A program made the translations under genes and the position numbers. The notes beneath the pieces are model-generated. The model was not told the DNA's origin. It made no database searches and was given only the letters and a program-made list of their open reading frames with translations. From contig NZ_VCGX01000002.1 in assembly GCF_007671655.1 (NCBI RefSeq), positions 496,001 to 560,000 on the forward strand: 64,000 nt of DNA. The letters are read 5' to 3'. Shown in pieces: positions 9,180 to 18,699 of this stretch. Within the stretch, counting starts at the first letter, position 1, and each line of letters begins with the position of its first letter. Source of the stretch: Marinobacter piscis (lineage in GTDB: Bacteria; Pseudomonadota; Gammaproteobacteria; Pseudomonadales; Oleiphilaceae).

Positions 9180-10358
9180 TTATTTACTCAGGAACTTCAT
9201 CGCCGACTCCAGGCCTTCTACGGTCAGCGGGTACATGTGATCTTCAACCAGTTGGCGGGTCATACCGAGAGAGCCTCCGGTTCCCCAATAGGCTTCCGGA
9301 AGCGGGTTTATCCAGGCAACCCGATCGAAATGATCGGTGATCCGCTGGAACCAGGTGGCACCGGCCTCCTCGTTCCAGTGTTCAATGGAACCGCCGGGAT
9401 GAGAAATTTCATACGGTGCCATTGTGGCATCGCCTACAAAGATGACCTTATAGTCCGGCGAGTACTTATGAAGAATATCCCAGGTACTGGTGGTTTCGTT
9501 CATGCGCCGGATGTTGTTTTTCCAGACGCTTTCGTAAATGAAGTTATGGAAGTAAAAATACTCCATGTGCTTGAATTCCAGGCGCGCGGCGGAAAACAGC
9601 TCTTCACAGACGCGAACGTGCGGGTCCATTGAGCCACCCACATCAAAAAAGATGAGCACTTTTACCGCGTTGTGGCGCTCGGGGACCATTTTCAGATCCA
9701 GGTACCCTGCGTTACGGGCGGTCGACCGGATAGTGTCGTCCATATCCAGTTTTTCCGCAGCCCCCTGTCGCGCAAACTTGCGCAAGCGTCTTAAGGCAAC
9801 CTTGATGTTACGGATGCCCAGAGTCACGCTGTCATCCAGATCCTTGAACTCGCGCTTCTCCCAGACCTTGATGGCTCGTCCGTGGCGACCTTTTTTCTGG
9901 CCAATACGAAAGCCTTCGGGATTATAGCCATCAGCGCCAAACGGGGACGTACCGCCGGTGCCGATCCACTTGTTCCCGCCCGCATGGCGCTCCTTCTGCT
10001 CTTCCATGCGTTTTTTAAAGGTTTCAATCAGCTCTTCCAGACCACCCAGCGAGTCAATTTTGGCCTTCTCTTCTTCGCTCAGGTTTTTCTCGAACTCGGC
10101 GCGCAGCCATTCGTCGGGAATCAGCGCTTCCAGAAGATCATCAAGGTGTTCGATTCCATCAAAATAAACCTTGAATGCCCGGTCAAATTTATCGAAATGA
10201 CGCTCGTCTTTTACCAGACACAACCGTGACAGGTAATAAAACTCTTCCATGTCGGCGAACGCCAGCCGCTGTTGCAACGCCTCCAGCAGATCCAGAAATT
10301 CACGCAGGCTGGCAGGCACTCCGGCCCGCCGCACTTCGAGAAAAAAATCAATCAACAT
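9180..10358 (-). CDS. VWA domain protein, CoxE-like, partner of MoxR ATPase
   Basis: Protein of 392 aa with an N-terminal helical region, a charged middle and a C-terminal von Willebrand A-like domain. The metal-ion-dependent adhesion site is represented by DVGGSMD (DxxxS with Gly replacing the usual Ser of DxSxS). It belongs to the CoxE-like/DUF VWA proteins encoded next to MoxR AAA+ ATPases, which act together as metal- or complex-insertion chaperones. The client is not evident from the neighbourhood. It is 22 bases downstream of the moxR-type gene and followed by a good terminator, so the pair forms a two-gene operon. A weak SD (AAGGG) precedes the ATG. Confidence 0.85.
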   Translation of the reverse strand: MLIDFFLEVRRAGVPASLREFLDLLEALQQRLAFADMEEFYYLSRLCLVKDERHFDKFDRAFKVYFDGIEHLDDLLEALIPDEWLRAEFEKNLSEEEKAKIDSLGGLEELIETFKKRMEEQKERHAGGNKWIGTGGTSPFGADGYNPEGFRIGQKKGRHGRAIKVWEKREFKDLDDSVTLGIRNIKVALRRLRKFARQGAAEKLDMDDTIRSTARNAGYLDLKMVPERHNAVKVLIFFDVGGSMDPHVRVCEELFSAARLEFKHMEYFYFHNFIYESVWKNNIRRMNETTSTWDILHKYSPDYKVIFVGDATMAPYEISHPGGSIEHWNEEAGATWFQRITDHFDRVAWINPLPEAYWGTGGSLGMTRQLVEDHMYPLTVEGLESAMKFLSK

Positions 10359-10380
10359 AAAATCGCACCCTTGCTGAATT

Positions 10381-11223
10381 TCAGCCGCGACGACGCATCA
10401 TGAACGCCAGCTTCTGCAACAAGTGTACATCCTGCTCGTTTTTTACAAGGGCACCGTACAAAGGTGGCAGCGCAGAACTGTTGTCTTTCTCATGCAGCAT
10501 CTTGGCGGTCAGCTCATCTGCCATCAGTAGCTTAAGCCAGTCAATCAGTTCCGAGGTAGAAGGCTTTTTCTTCAGGCCGGGCACTTTCCGCACATCAAAA
10601 AATACGTCCAGTGCGTCCCTGACCAGCTGCTGCTGAATGCCGGGGAAGTGAACATCCACAATTTCCTGCATGGTGTCATGATCAGGAAAGTTGATGTAGT
10701 GAAAGAAGCAGCGACGCAAAAACGCGTCCGGAAGCTCTTTTTCGTTGTTACTGGTAATCACCACAATCGGACGATGCTTTGCTTTAACAAACTTTTGAGT
10801 CTCATAGACAAAGAACTCCATACGATCCAGCTCCTGCAGGAGGTCGTTTGGAAACTCAATGTCTGCTTTGTCGATTTCATCAATCAGCAGTACAACCTGC
10901 TCGTCCGCCTCGAACGCTTCCCAGAGCTTGCCTTTGACAATGTAATTGCTGATGTCATGAACCTTCTCATCACCCAGCTGAGAGTCTCGCAGACGCGACA
11001 CCGCGTCGTACTCATACAGCCCCTGCTGCGCTTTGGTGGTGGATTTGATATGCCACGGGATCAGGCGCATACCAAGGGAGCTTGCCATCTCTTCGGCCAG
11101 CAGGGTTTTGCCGGTGCCGGGTTCACCCTTGATCAACAGTGGACGTTGCAGCGTAATAGCCGCATTTACGGCCATTTGCAGGTCATCGGTGGCTACGTAC
11201 TTCTCGGTACCGGTAAACTTCAT
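10381..11223 (-). CDS. MoxR-family AAA+ ATPase
   Basis: AAA+ ATPase of about 280 aa. Walker A is GEPGTGKT near residue 35-42, Walker B is LLIDEIDKAD, sensor 1 region ITSNNEKELPDAFLRR. MoxR proteins work as chaperones that mature protein complexes together with a VWA protein, which here is the next gene. Two ATGs lie close together (11229 and 11223); AGGA sits 9 bases before the second and only 3 before the first, so I took 11223. Homologues commonly begin MKFTGTEKYVATDDLQ, which fits. The intergenic space to the upstream small membrane protein gene is about 60 bases with no obvious terminator. Confidence 0.9.
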   Translation of the reverse strand: MKFTGTEKYVATDDLQMAVNAAITLQRPLLIKGEPGTGKTLLAEEMASSLGMRLIPWHIKSTTKAQQGLYEYDAVSRLRDSQLGDEKVHDISNYIVKGKLWEAFEADEQVVLLIDEIDKADIEFPNDLLQELDRMEFFVYETQKFVKAKHRPIVVITSNNEKELPDAFLRRCFFHYINFPDHDTMQEIVDVHFPGIQQQLVRDALDVFFDVRKVPGLKKKPSTSELIDWLKLLMADELTAKMLHEKDNSSALPPLYGALVKNEQDVHLLQKLAFMMRRRG

Positions 11224-11285
11224 GTGCATAATTCCTGTTGGTTACTTTGTCTTTGAACCCGCAATTCCGGGTCTGTCAGTAAACG

Positions 11286-11630
11286 TCAGCGCCTTGAAAG
11301 CCGATAGCGGACCATATCAAGAATCCAGACCAGCAGCATAACAGCTCCGCCAAGCGCAAGATTGAACATTGCCCTGCCCGCATCGGTTGCATCACCCAGG
11401 ATCAGTTCGTATCCGCCGAACAGCCAGGCGGGAATCCACCACCCGGCCAGTTCGGGAGACTCTACAGGTGTCAACAGCAAGGCAACCAGTGCGGCCAGCA
11501 GCAGGGTGCGTAAACCGTAAAGCGGCAAAAACCGGAACAGCGCCTTCATCATATAAAAAAACACGACGAAAGCGATGGCGTAGGCGGCCCAGAAAATGCC
11601 GTAAGCAAGATGTGCGTCAGTATCGATCAT
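11286..11630 (-). CDS. Small inner-membrane protein of unknown function (114 aa)
   Basis: I do not recognise this protein. It has three hydrophobic segments (around residues 10-30, 40-57 and 88-105), short loops and a basic C-terminal end (RYRLSRR), so it is probably an inner-membrane protein. A longer frame exists upstream, but its extra residues are a shadow of the ycgN-like gene. The ATG at 11630 shares one base with the preceding TAA stop (TAATG), a classical coupled junction. It is therefore the last gene of the rnd-ycgL-ycgN operon and lies just before the moxR-VWA pair. Confidence 0.65.
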   Translation of the reverse strand: MIDTDAHLAYGIFWAAYAIAFVVFFYMMKALFRFLPLYGLRTLLLAALVALLLTPVESPELAGWWIPAWLFGGYELILGDATDAGRAMFNLALGGAVMLLVWILDMVRYRLSRR

Positions 11631-12076
11631 TACAAAACCCAGTGAATGATGTGTTCTTCCCAGTCTTCTTCTGCCACTGCGTCTTCCCGGATCACTTTGT
11701 GGCGTATGGAAACGCCTGCCTCGTGTACCGTGTCGGGAGACCCGCTGCGTAACGGATGCCAGTCGGGAAGCGGCCTGCCTTCTGCCAGTGTTCGGTAGGC
11801 ACAGGTGTGCGGCAGCCAGCCATAGTCGGACACAGTGTCCGGTGTCAGTACGGTGCATCCCGGTACTTTTTCCAGCCGCTCAGGGTAAACCGTGCACTGA
11901 CAGGTGTTTTCATCCATATAGCGACAGACCAGATCGGTATGGTACACCTCGCCGGTGTCAATATCCTCAAGCTTGTTCAGGCAGCACTTGCCACAGCCGT
12001 CGCAGAGAGACTCCCACTCCTGTGGTGTCATTTCACTCAGGCGCTTGCGTTGCCAGAAAGGAATCTGAGCAATCAC
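11630..12076 (-). CDS. ycgN: YcgN family cysteine-cluster protein (UPF0260)
   Basis: Small protein of 148 aa with the YkgJ/YcgN cysteine cluster. The N-terminal motif CDGCGKCC is followed by conserved cysteines in DLVCRYMD, CQCTVYPERL, VPGCTVL and HTCAYRTL; these probably bind zinc or an iron-sulfur centre. The biochemical function of the family is not established. The start overlaps the ycgL stop by four bases (ATGA) and the stop overlaps the next gene, so it is in the middle of a tightly coupled operon with rnd and ycgL, an order conserved in many gammaproteobacteria. Confidence 0.9.
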   Translation of the reverse strand: MIAQIPFWQRKRLSEMTPQEWESLCDGCGKCCLNKLEDIDTGEVYHTDLVCRYMDENTCQCTVYPERLEKVPGCTVLTPDTVSDYGWLPHTCAYRTLAEGRPLPDWHPLRSGSPDTVHEAGVSIRHKVIREDAVAEEDWEEHIIHWVL

Positions 12077-12366
12077 GAGTGTCTCAGTCCTGGCTTTGTG
12101 CGAAAGTTGATAACGTAGGCATCCTGCTCTTCGGGCATCTGCAGATAAAAGTCTTTGTCAGCAATGGCGCTCAGCACTTCCTCACCCGTGGTTCGGGCCA
12201 GTTTGCGTTCCGGGGTCATAATCAGGTCCATGGAGTGCACCGGACGACCGAAAACCTGCTTCAGGCTCTCGGGCAGCTCATCCCAATCCTGGCCACGCCG
12301 GACGAAAATATAAGTATCGCTCTTTTTGCTGCTTCGGAAAACAGACACAAACTCCCGCTCATTCAT
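12073..12366 (-). CDS. ycgL: YcgL domain-containing protein
   Basis: Small protein of 97 aa of the YcgL family: the N-terminus has SVFRSSKKSDTYIFV, then LPESLKQVFG and the C-terminal YVINFRTKPGL. The fold is known from structures of homologues but the function is unclear; it is almost always next to ribonuclease D, as here. The ATG overlaps the rnd stop by four bases and its stop overlaps ycgN in the same way. Confidence 0.9.
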   Translation of the reverse strand: MNEREFVSVFRSSKKSDTYIFVRRGQDWDELPESLKQVFGRPVHSMDLIMTPERKLARTTGEEVLSAIADKDFYLQMPEEQDAYVINFRTKPGLRHS

Positions 12367-13511
12367 GATTTCAGGTAGCCCTCAATATCATTTATTACCG
12401 GCGCCAGAACCTCGGCACGCCAACCTTGAAAAAAGGCACTGTCAGCAAGCGTCTGGTCCTGCATAACCTTTTCAACCCGCTTCCGGGGAGCCAGCAATTC
12501 TACCGGTATATCAGCCAGTTCCGCTGCTCTTCTAAACAGCTTTTTCAAGTCTTTAAAGGCCGCCTGCTGATCACGGGTCAGCGGTGGCATAATGGGTTGA
12601 TGCCCTGCTGTATCGGCACTGACACCCTCTTTGATAAGCGCCAGCAGCTCCTCTCCGTACCGGCGCACTGCGCCACTTGGCACGCCCTGAATATCCGCCA
12701 GCTCGTTGAGATTTTTCGGCAGACGCTCTGCGATCGAAATCAGGAGCGGGTCGGCCAGCACCCGGCCCCGGGGGCGGTCAAGCTGTCGACTGGTCTGCTC
12801 CCGCCAGGCAACCAGCTTTTTGAGTACAACCTGCTGCTGCATGGTTAGCGCCCAGCCACCCCGTATTCGCAGATAATACTGGTCCGGATCGTCCTGCCCT
12901 GCGAGCTCATCTGCAAACCGCTGGGACTCCTCTGCAAGGGCCGCCTCCAGTTTCCGCTCTCGCAGACGCACTGTTACCCACTGGTACATCGGAGCCAGAA
13001 ACCGGATATCATCAATCGCGTACCGCTGCTGCGCGTCACTTAAGGGCCGCGAGATCCAGTCAGACCGGGTAACGGACTTGTCCAGCTCTTCACCAAACAG
13101 GGCTTCAACCTGCCGGGCATAGCCAACGGAGAAGCCGGCGCCCGCAAGCGCGACGCCCACCTGCAAATCAATCACCCCCTTCGGGCTGATTCCCAGCCAG
13201 TCACGAAACAGCTCAAGATCCTCACTCATGGCGTAGAGCAGCTTGGTCACGGATGGATCTGCAAGAATCTCACGAAAGCGGGAGGACTGCTCTGCAATAT
13301 CCGGATCGACAAGGCAGAAGCGCTCACCCAGACCAAGCTGAACCAGCCCGGGAACAGGGTAAAAGGTGGTTGTTCGTTCAAACTCGGTATCCAGTGCCAG
13401 TGGTTCGCCCGGCGTGTTGTTCAGCCACTCGTCCAGCTCATCGGGCGTAGACATCCAGTCAATACGCTCAGGTGCAGGCGGTATATGAATCTCAGTTACA
13501 GAAGCAGTCAT
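12363..13511 (-). CDS. rnd: Ribonuclease D
   Basis: 3'-to-5' exoribonuclease that trims tRNA precursors and other stable RNAs. The DEDD exonuclease domain occupies about the first 200 residues: ALDTEFERTTTFYP supplies the first Asp and Glu, and the block DAQQRYAIDDIRFL supplies the Tyr and last Asp of the DEDDy type. An HRDC domain follows (LVAWREQTSRQLDRPRGRVL, about residues 230-300), with a second helical HRDC-like part at the C-terminus. At 382 aa it has the usual length. It leads the rnd-ycgL-ycgN operon, with four-base overlaps between genes. Confidence 0.93.
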   Translation of the reverse strand: MTASVTEIHIPPAPERIDWMSTPDELDEWLNNTPGEPLALDTEFERTTTFYPVPGLVQLGLGERFCLVDPDIAEQSSRFREILADPSVTKLLYAMSEDLELFRDWLGISPKGVIDLQVGVALAGAGFSVGYARQVEALFGEELDKSVTRSDWISRPLSDAQQRYAIDDIRFLAPMYQWVTVRLRERKLEAALAEESQRFADELAGQDDPDQYYLRIRGGWALTMQQQVVLKKLVAWREQTSRQLDRPRGRVLADPLLISIAERLPKNLNELADIQGVPSGAVRRYGEELLALIKEGVSADTAGHQPIMPPLTRDQQAAFKDLKKLFRRAAELADIPVELLAPRKRVEKVMQDQTLADSAFFQGWRAEVLAPVINDIEGYLKS

Positions 13512-13532
13512 AGAAGCACAAAAAATCAGTTG

Positions 13533-13550
13533 AGGCGCCTGCCGGCGCCT
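13533..13550 (-). terminator. Hairpin after recR, probable terminator
   Basis: AGGCGCC and GGCGCCT form a perfect 7-bp GC-rich stem with a 4-base loop, 8 bases past the recR stop on the minus strand. A run of six T follows after CAACTGA, which is somewhat distant for a classical U-tract. Confidence 0.5.
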
Positions 13551-13558
13551 GGGCGCAG

Positions 13559-14161
13559 TCAGTCCAGCAGTGGTTTTCTGCCGCGGAACGCGTGGGTGAG
13601 AGTAAAGCCGTCAACGTAACCCAGCTCGCCACCAACCGGTATACCATGGGCCAGTCGGGTAATGAGAATGCCGGAGCCATCGAGCCGGTCAGAAATATAA
13701 TGAGCCGTAGCCTCGCCTTCCACCGTGGGGTTGGTGGCCAGAATCAGTTCGGTAACACCTTCCGACCGCACCCGACGCAGAAGCCGCTCAATTCCAATAT
13801 CATCGGGCCCGACACCGTCTATGGGTGATAGATGCCCCATAAGAACGAAGTAGCTTCCTTTGTAATCACTTGTCTGCTCAATAGCCAGCAGGTCGGAAGG
13901 GCTTTCAACCACACACAGAGTGCCGTTACTGCGCTCCGGGTTTTCACAGATCCCGCACACTTCGGTGTCGGAAAAGTTCTGGCAGCTTTCACAACGACGA
14001 ACGCCGTCCATGGCGTTACTCAACGCATCTGCCAGCCGGACCCCGCCGGAACGGGCCCGCTCAAGCAGGTGGAACGCCATGCGCTGCGCTGTTTTCTGGC
14101 CCACTCCCGGCAAGCACCGGAGAGATTCGACAAGCTCATCAACTAGAGGGCTGAAGGCCAT
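13559..14161 (-). CDS. recR: Recombination mediator protein RecR
   Basis: RecFOR pathway protein that helps load RecA on gapped DNA. At 200 aa it has the normal length. The N-terminal helix-hairpin-helix ([20 protein letters not shown]) is followed by a four-cysteine zinc finger (CESC...CGIC) and a Toprim domain ([12 protein letters not shown], then [12 protein letters not shown]). The order recR-ybaB-dnaX is strongly conserved in gammaproteobacteria and supports the call. The gap to ybaB is 33 bases. Confidence 0.97.
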   Translation of the reverse strand: MAFSPLVDELVESLRCLPGVGQKTAQRMAFHLLERARSGGVRLADALSNAMDGVRRCESCQNFSDTEVCGICENPERSNGTLCVVESPSDLLAIEQTSDYKGSYFVLMGHLSPIDGVGPDDIGIERLLRRVRSEGVTELILATNPTVEGEATAHYISDRLDGSGILITRLAHGIPVGGELGYVDGFTLTHAFRGRKPLLD

Positions 14162-14194
14162 GAAACTTCCTCAGGCTGAACATTTAAAAAGCGA

Positions 14195-14518
14195 TTAAAA
14201 CGGCATCTTGAAGCCGGGGGGCATCCCCATGCCGGACATCATTCCCGACATCTTTTCTTTCTGTTCGGCCTCGACACGCCGCACGGCATCATTCACAGCC
14301 GCAGCCAGCAAGTCTTCCAGCACTTCTTTCTCTTCACTTAGCAGGCTAGGGTCAATGTCTACCTTGCGGACATCGTGACGGCCATTCATGGTGACCTTCA
14401 CAAGGCCGGCACCGGCTTCACCGGTCACTTCAGCCTTGGCTGCCTCTTCCTGCGCTTTCTGCATTTCTTCCTGCATTTTCTGGGCCTTTTTCATCAGGCC
14501 GCCCATATCGTTCAGCAT
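14195..14518 (-). CDS. ybaB: YbaB/EbfC family nucleoid-associated protein
   Basis: Small DNA-binding protein of 107 aa. It has the family start [19 protein letters not shown], the central strand [20 protein letters not shown] and the helical [16 protein letters not shown]. It forms dimers that bind DNA with little sequence specificity. It begins two bases after the dnaX stop and is followed by recR, the standard arrangement. Confidence 0.95.
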   Translation of the reverse strand: MLNDMGGLMKKAQKMQEEMQKAQEEAAKAEVTGEAGAGLVKVTMNGRHDVRKVDIDPSLLSEEKEVLEDLLAAAVNDAVRRVEAEQKEKMSGMMSGMGMPPGFKMPF

Positions 14519-14519
14519 A

Positions 14520-16397
<1,878 letters not shown>

Positions 16398-16512
16398 GAT
16401 CCGCCAAATGCTGAGAAAAACGGCTGTAACTTTAGCACGGACAGGGGTTTGTAAGAAGCCATAAGGGCCGCAACAGATTCAGGGGGCTTTTCAGAGGGGA
16501 AGGGAGAATACT

Positions 16513-16625
16513 GGGGGTGGCCCCATCAGCGACACTCCGGCACACAATTCCACCACTACGGCTGCTCCCTTCCGGGCCTGACCGGGTTTGCGGCTTCATG
16601 TTGCGGAGGCACCAACAGGGCCACC
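16513..16625 (-). ncRNA. ffs: 4.5S signal recognition particle RNA
   Basis: RNA component of the bacterial SRP, which binds Ffh and targets membrane proteins. The minus strand contains the diagnostic apical sequence GGTCAGGCCCGGAAGGGAGC. The ends GGTGGCCC (16618-16625) and GGGGCCACC pair to close a long hairpin of about 113 nt, with further complementary stretches between. The location upstream of dnaX is typical. The exact ends are estimated from the closing helix. Confidence 0.93.
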
Positions 16626-16864
16626 ATAACGGCGTTCCGGGACAATATCTCCGGAAGCGGCGCGAATACTAACAAAAGGATTTACAGAGTACAACGCCAA
16701 ACTCTGACTACACTGAGAACAACAGGCATTGCGTGCTGCCTTACAGACAACGCAATGTGTCGGCTGTGCCAATGCAACCGGGCATTACTCAGTCTTTAAT
16801 ACGGACGAACGCCCCACAGGGTACTATCGGGCGTAGCCGCAAATACGCTAGAGAGGGAGTGCAC

Positions 16865-17680
16865 ATGGGCCTGGTATCCTTTTTGAAATCCCGGCTGGTT
16901 TCCACGGAGCAGGAAAAACATATCCACCACATGCAAAAGCTTATAGGGACACTGGGGTACGACCCCTGGGGCTATAATAATGAAACCGCCAGGTACGGCC
17001 TCTCGCTGGCAAAGCCCATTTATGAAAAATACTTTCGTGTGGAAGCCTCGGGGGTCGACAATATTCCCGCTGAAGGGCCGGTACTTATAGTGGGAAACCA
17101 CAGCGGTCAGCTCCCGATTGACGGCTTGCTGGTTGGTTATGCCCTGGCCTCCCGAGAGAAAAGCCCACGTTTTCCCCGAGCCATGATTGAACGGTTTTTC
17201 CCGACGGTTCCCTGGCTTGGCAACCTTCTGAATGAAGTAGGCGGTACGCTGGGCGACCCGGTCAATTGCGCCCGCATGCTTGCCAATAACGAAGCTATCA
17301 TTGTTTTCCCCGAGGGCGTGCGTGGCTCCGGCAAACTGTACCGGGATCGCTATAAACTCCAGCGGTTCGGTACCGGGTTCATGCACCTGGCAATGAAGTA
17401 CAACGCAGCGATCGTGCCGGTTGGCGTTGTTGGCTGTGAGGAATCCATTCCGGCTATTGCCAATATTAAACCTCTGGCGAAACTATTGGGTCTTCCCTAC
17501 GTGCCTGTTGCGCTTCCGGTTGTACTTCCCAGCAAGGTGCACCTTAACTTTGGCTCGCCCATGTATTTCACTGGAACGGACACATCAGAAACCCGGATAG
17601 AAGAACAGACTGAAGAAGTAAAAGCCGAAATAAACCGCCTTATTGCCAAAGGCCTGCAAGAACGCGAGAGTGTGTTCTGA
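16865..17680 (+). CDS. Lysophospholipid acyltransferase family protein (PlsC-like)
   Basis: Predicted glycerolipid acyltransferase of 271 aa. The catalytic H(x4)D motif appears as NHSGQLPID, and the substrate-binding motif as FPEGVRGSGK; both are in the expected order and spacing. A longer frame starts at 16733, but the ATG at 16865 has AGGGAG 6 bases upstream and removes a leader without family features. The stop overlaps the start of the SDR gene by one base (TGATG), so the two are coupled. Its substrate is unknown. Being upstream of prsK it might supply or remodel membrane lipids, but that is only positional inference. Confidence 0.85.
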   Translation: MGLVSFLKSRLVSTEQEKHIHHMQKLIGTLGYDPWGYNNETARYGLSLAKPIYEKYFRVEASGVDNIPAEGPVLIVGNHSGQLPIDGLLVGYALASREKSPRFPRAMIERFFPTVPWLGNLLNEVGGTLGDPVNCARMLANNEAIIVFPEGVRGSGKLYRDRYKLQRFGTGFMHLAMKYNAAIVPVGVVGCEESIPAIANIKPLAKLLGLPYVPVALPVVLPSKVHLNFGSPMYFTGTDTSETRIEEQTEEVKAEINRLIAKGLQERESVF

Positions 17681-18639
17681 TGACTGAACAACAAACAAAA
17701 CAACACAAACCCTGCATTCTGGTAACCGGTGCAGCCGGAACGCTTGCCCGACAGGTTATCCAGCGGCTCCAGGATTCCTGCAACCTGGTGGCTGTCGATA
17801 GCCGCGAGCCGGCAGACCTTGGGGATACAATCCCCAGCTACTGCATCGATTTCAATCAGCGCAGTTTTGAAGACCTGTTCCGCCGTTACCATTTTGACGG
17901 CGTAATTCACCTTGGCCGTATCCGCTCCAGCCAGCTCACACGCCTGCGGCGATACAACGCGAACGTTCTCGGAACACAAAAACTGCTCGACCTGAGCCAT
18001 AAATACGGCATCCGCCGGGTAGTCGTGCTGTCCACCTACCACGTGTATGGGGCAATGGCATACAACCCCGCCCTGATCAACGAGTCTACGGCAATGAAAA
18101 GTGCCGGGTTAAGCTCAGACCTGGTGGACTCAGTCGAACTTGAAAACCTGGCAAATATTTACCAGTGGCGCTACCCGGAGCTGAACATCTGTATTTTGCG
18201 CCCCTGCAACATCGTAGGCCCGGGGGTCCGCAATACCATGAGTACGCTTCTTGCCAGTCACCGTTCTCCGGTGCTGGCCGGTTTCTCTCCCATGATGCAG
18301 TTCATCCACGTTGATGACATGGCGGATGCCGTGGTGCTGGCGTACAAAAAGCCGGTTTGCGGAGTGTTCAATGTGGCGCCGGAGGACTGGGTATCCTATC
18401 AGCACGCCTTGGCGCTCTCCGGTTGTGCACGCGTTCCAGTGCCCTCTATCCCTCCGGTCCTGCCACGGGTAATACTGCGCACACTGCGCCTGAAACGTTT
18501 TCCGGCCTACCTCATCGCCTTTTTTAAATACCCCGTTGTTATTGATGGCCGAACGTTTGCCAGGGAATTTAATTTCACGCCCAGGCGGCCTTTAAAAGAG
18601 ATTTTTCGCTTCTATAAGGACAACAAAACACCTGTCTGA
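17680..18639 (+). CDS. Extended SDR (NAD-dependent epimerase/dehydratase family) protein
   Basis: Rossmann-fold protein of 319 aa. The nucleotide-binding motif is TGAAGTLAR (GxxGxxx) near the N-terminus, an acidic residue ends strand two (AVDSREP), and later STYHVYG and ILRPCNIVGPG match extended SDRs such as UDP-sugar epimerases. In the place where the catalytic YxxxK is expected I see VDSVELENL instead, so the usual catalytic Tyr and Lys seem to be missing; it may be a non-classical or non-catalytic member. It is translationally coupled to the upstream acyltransferase. The next gene, prsK, starts 60 bases later. Confidence 0.8.
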   Translation: MTEQQTKQHKPCILVTGAAGTLARQVIQRLQDSCNLVAVDSREPADLGDTIPSYCIDFNQRSFEDLFRRYHFDGVIHLGRIRSSQLTRLRRYNANVLGTQKLLDLSHKYGIRRVVVLSTYHVYGAMAYNPALINESTAMKSAGLSSDLVDSVELENLANIYQWRYPELNICILRPCNIVGPGVRNTMSTLLASHRSPVLAGFSPMMQFIHVDDMADAVVLAYKKPVCGVFNVAPEDWVSYQHALALSGCARVPVPSIPPVLPRVILRTLRLKRFPAYLIAFFKYPVVIDGRTFAREFNFTPRRPLKEIFRFYKDNKTPV

Positions 18640-18699
18640 CGTTGCACAAGCTGAGAACCCGACCCACACTAAGATCTGTCCAGGGAATGGGGATATTGC

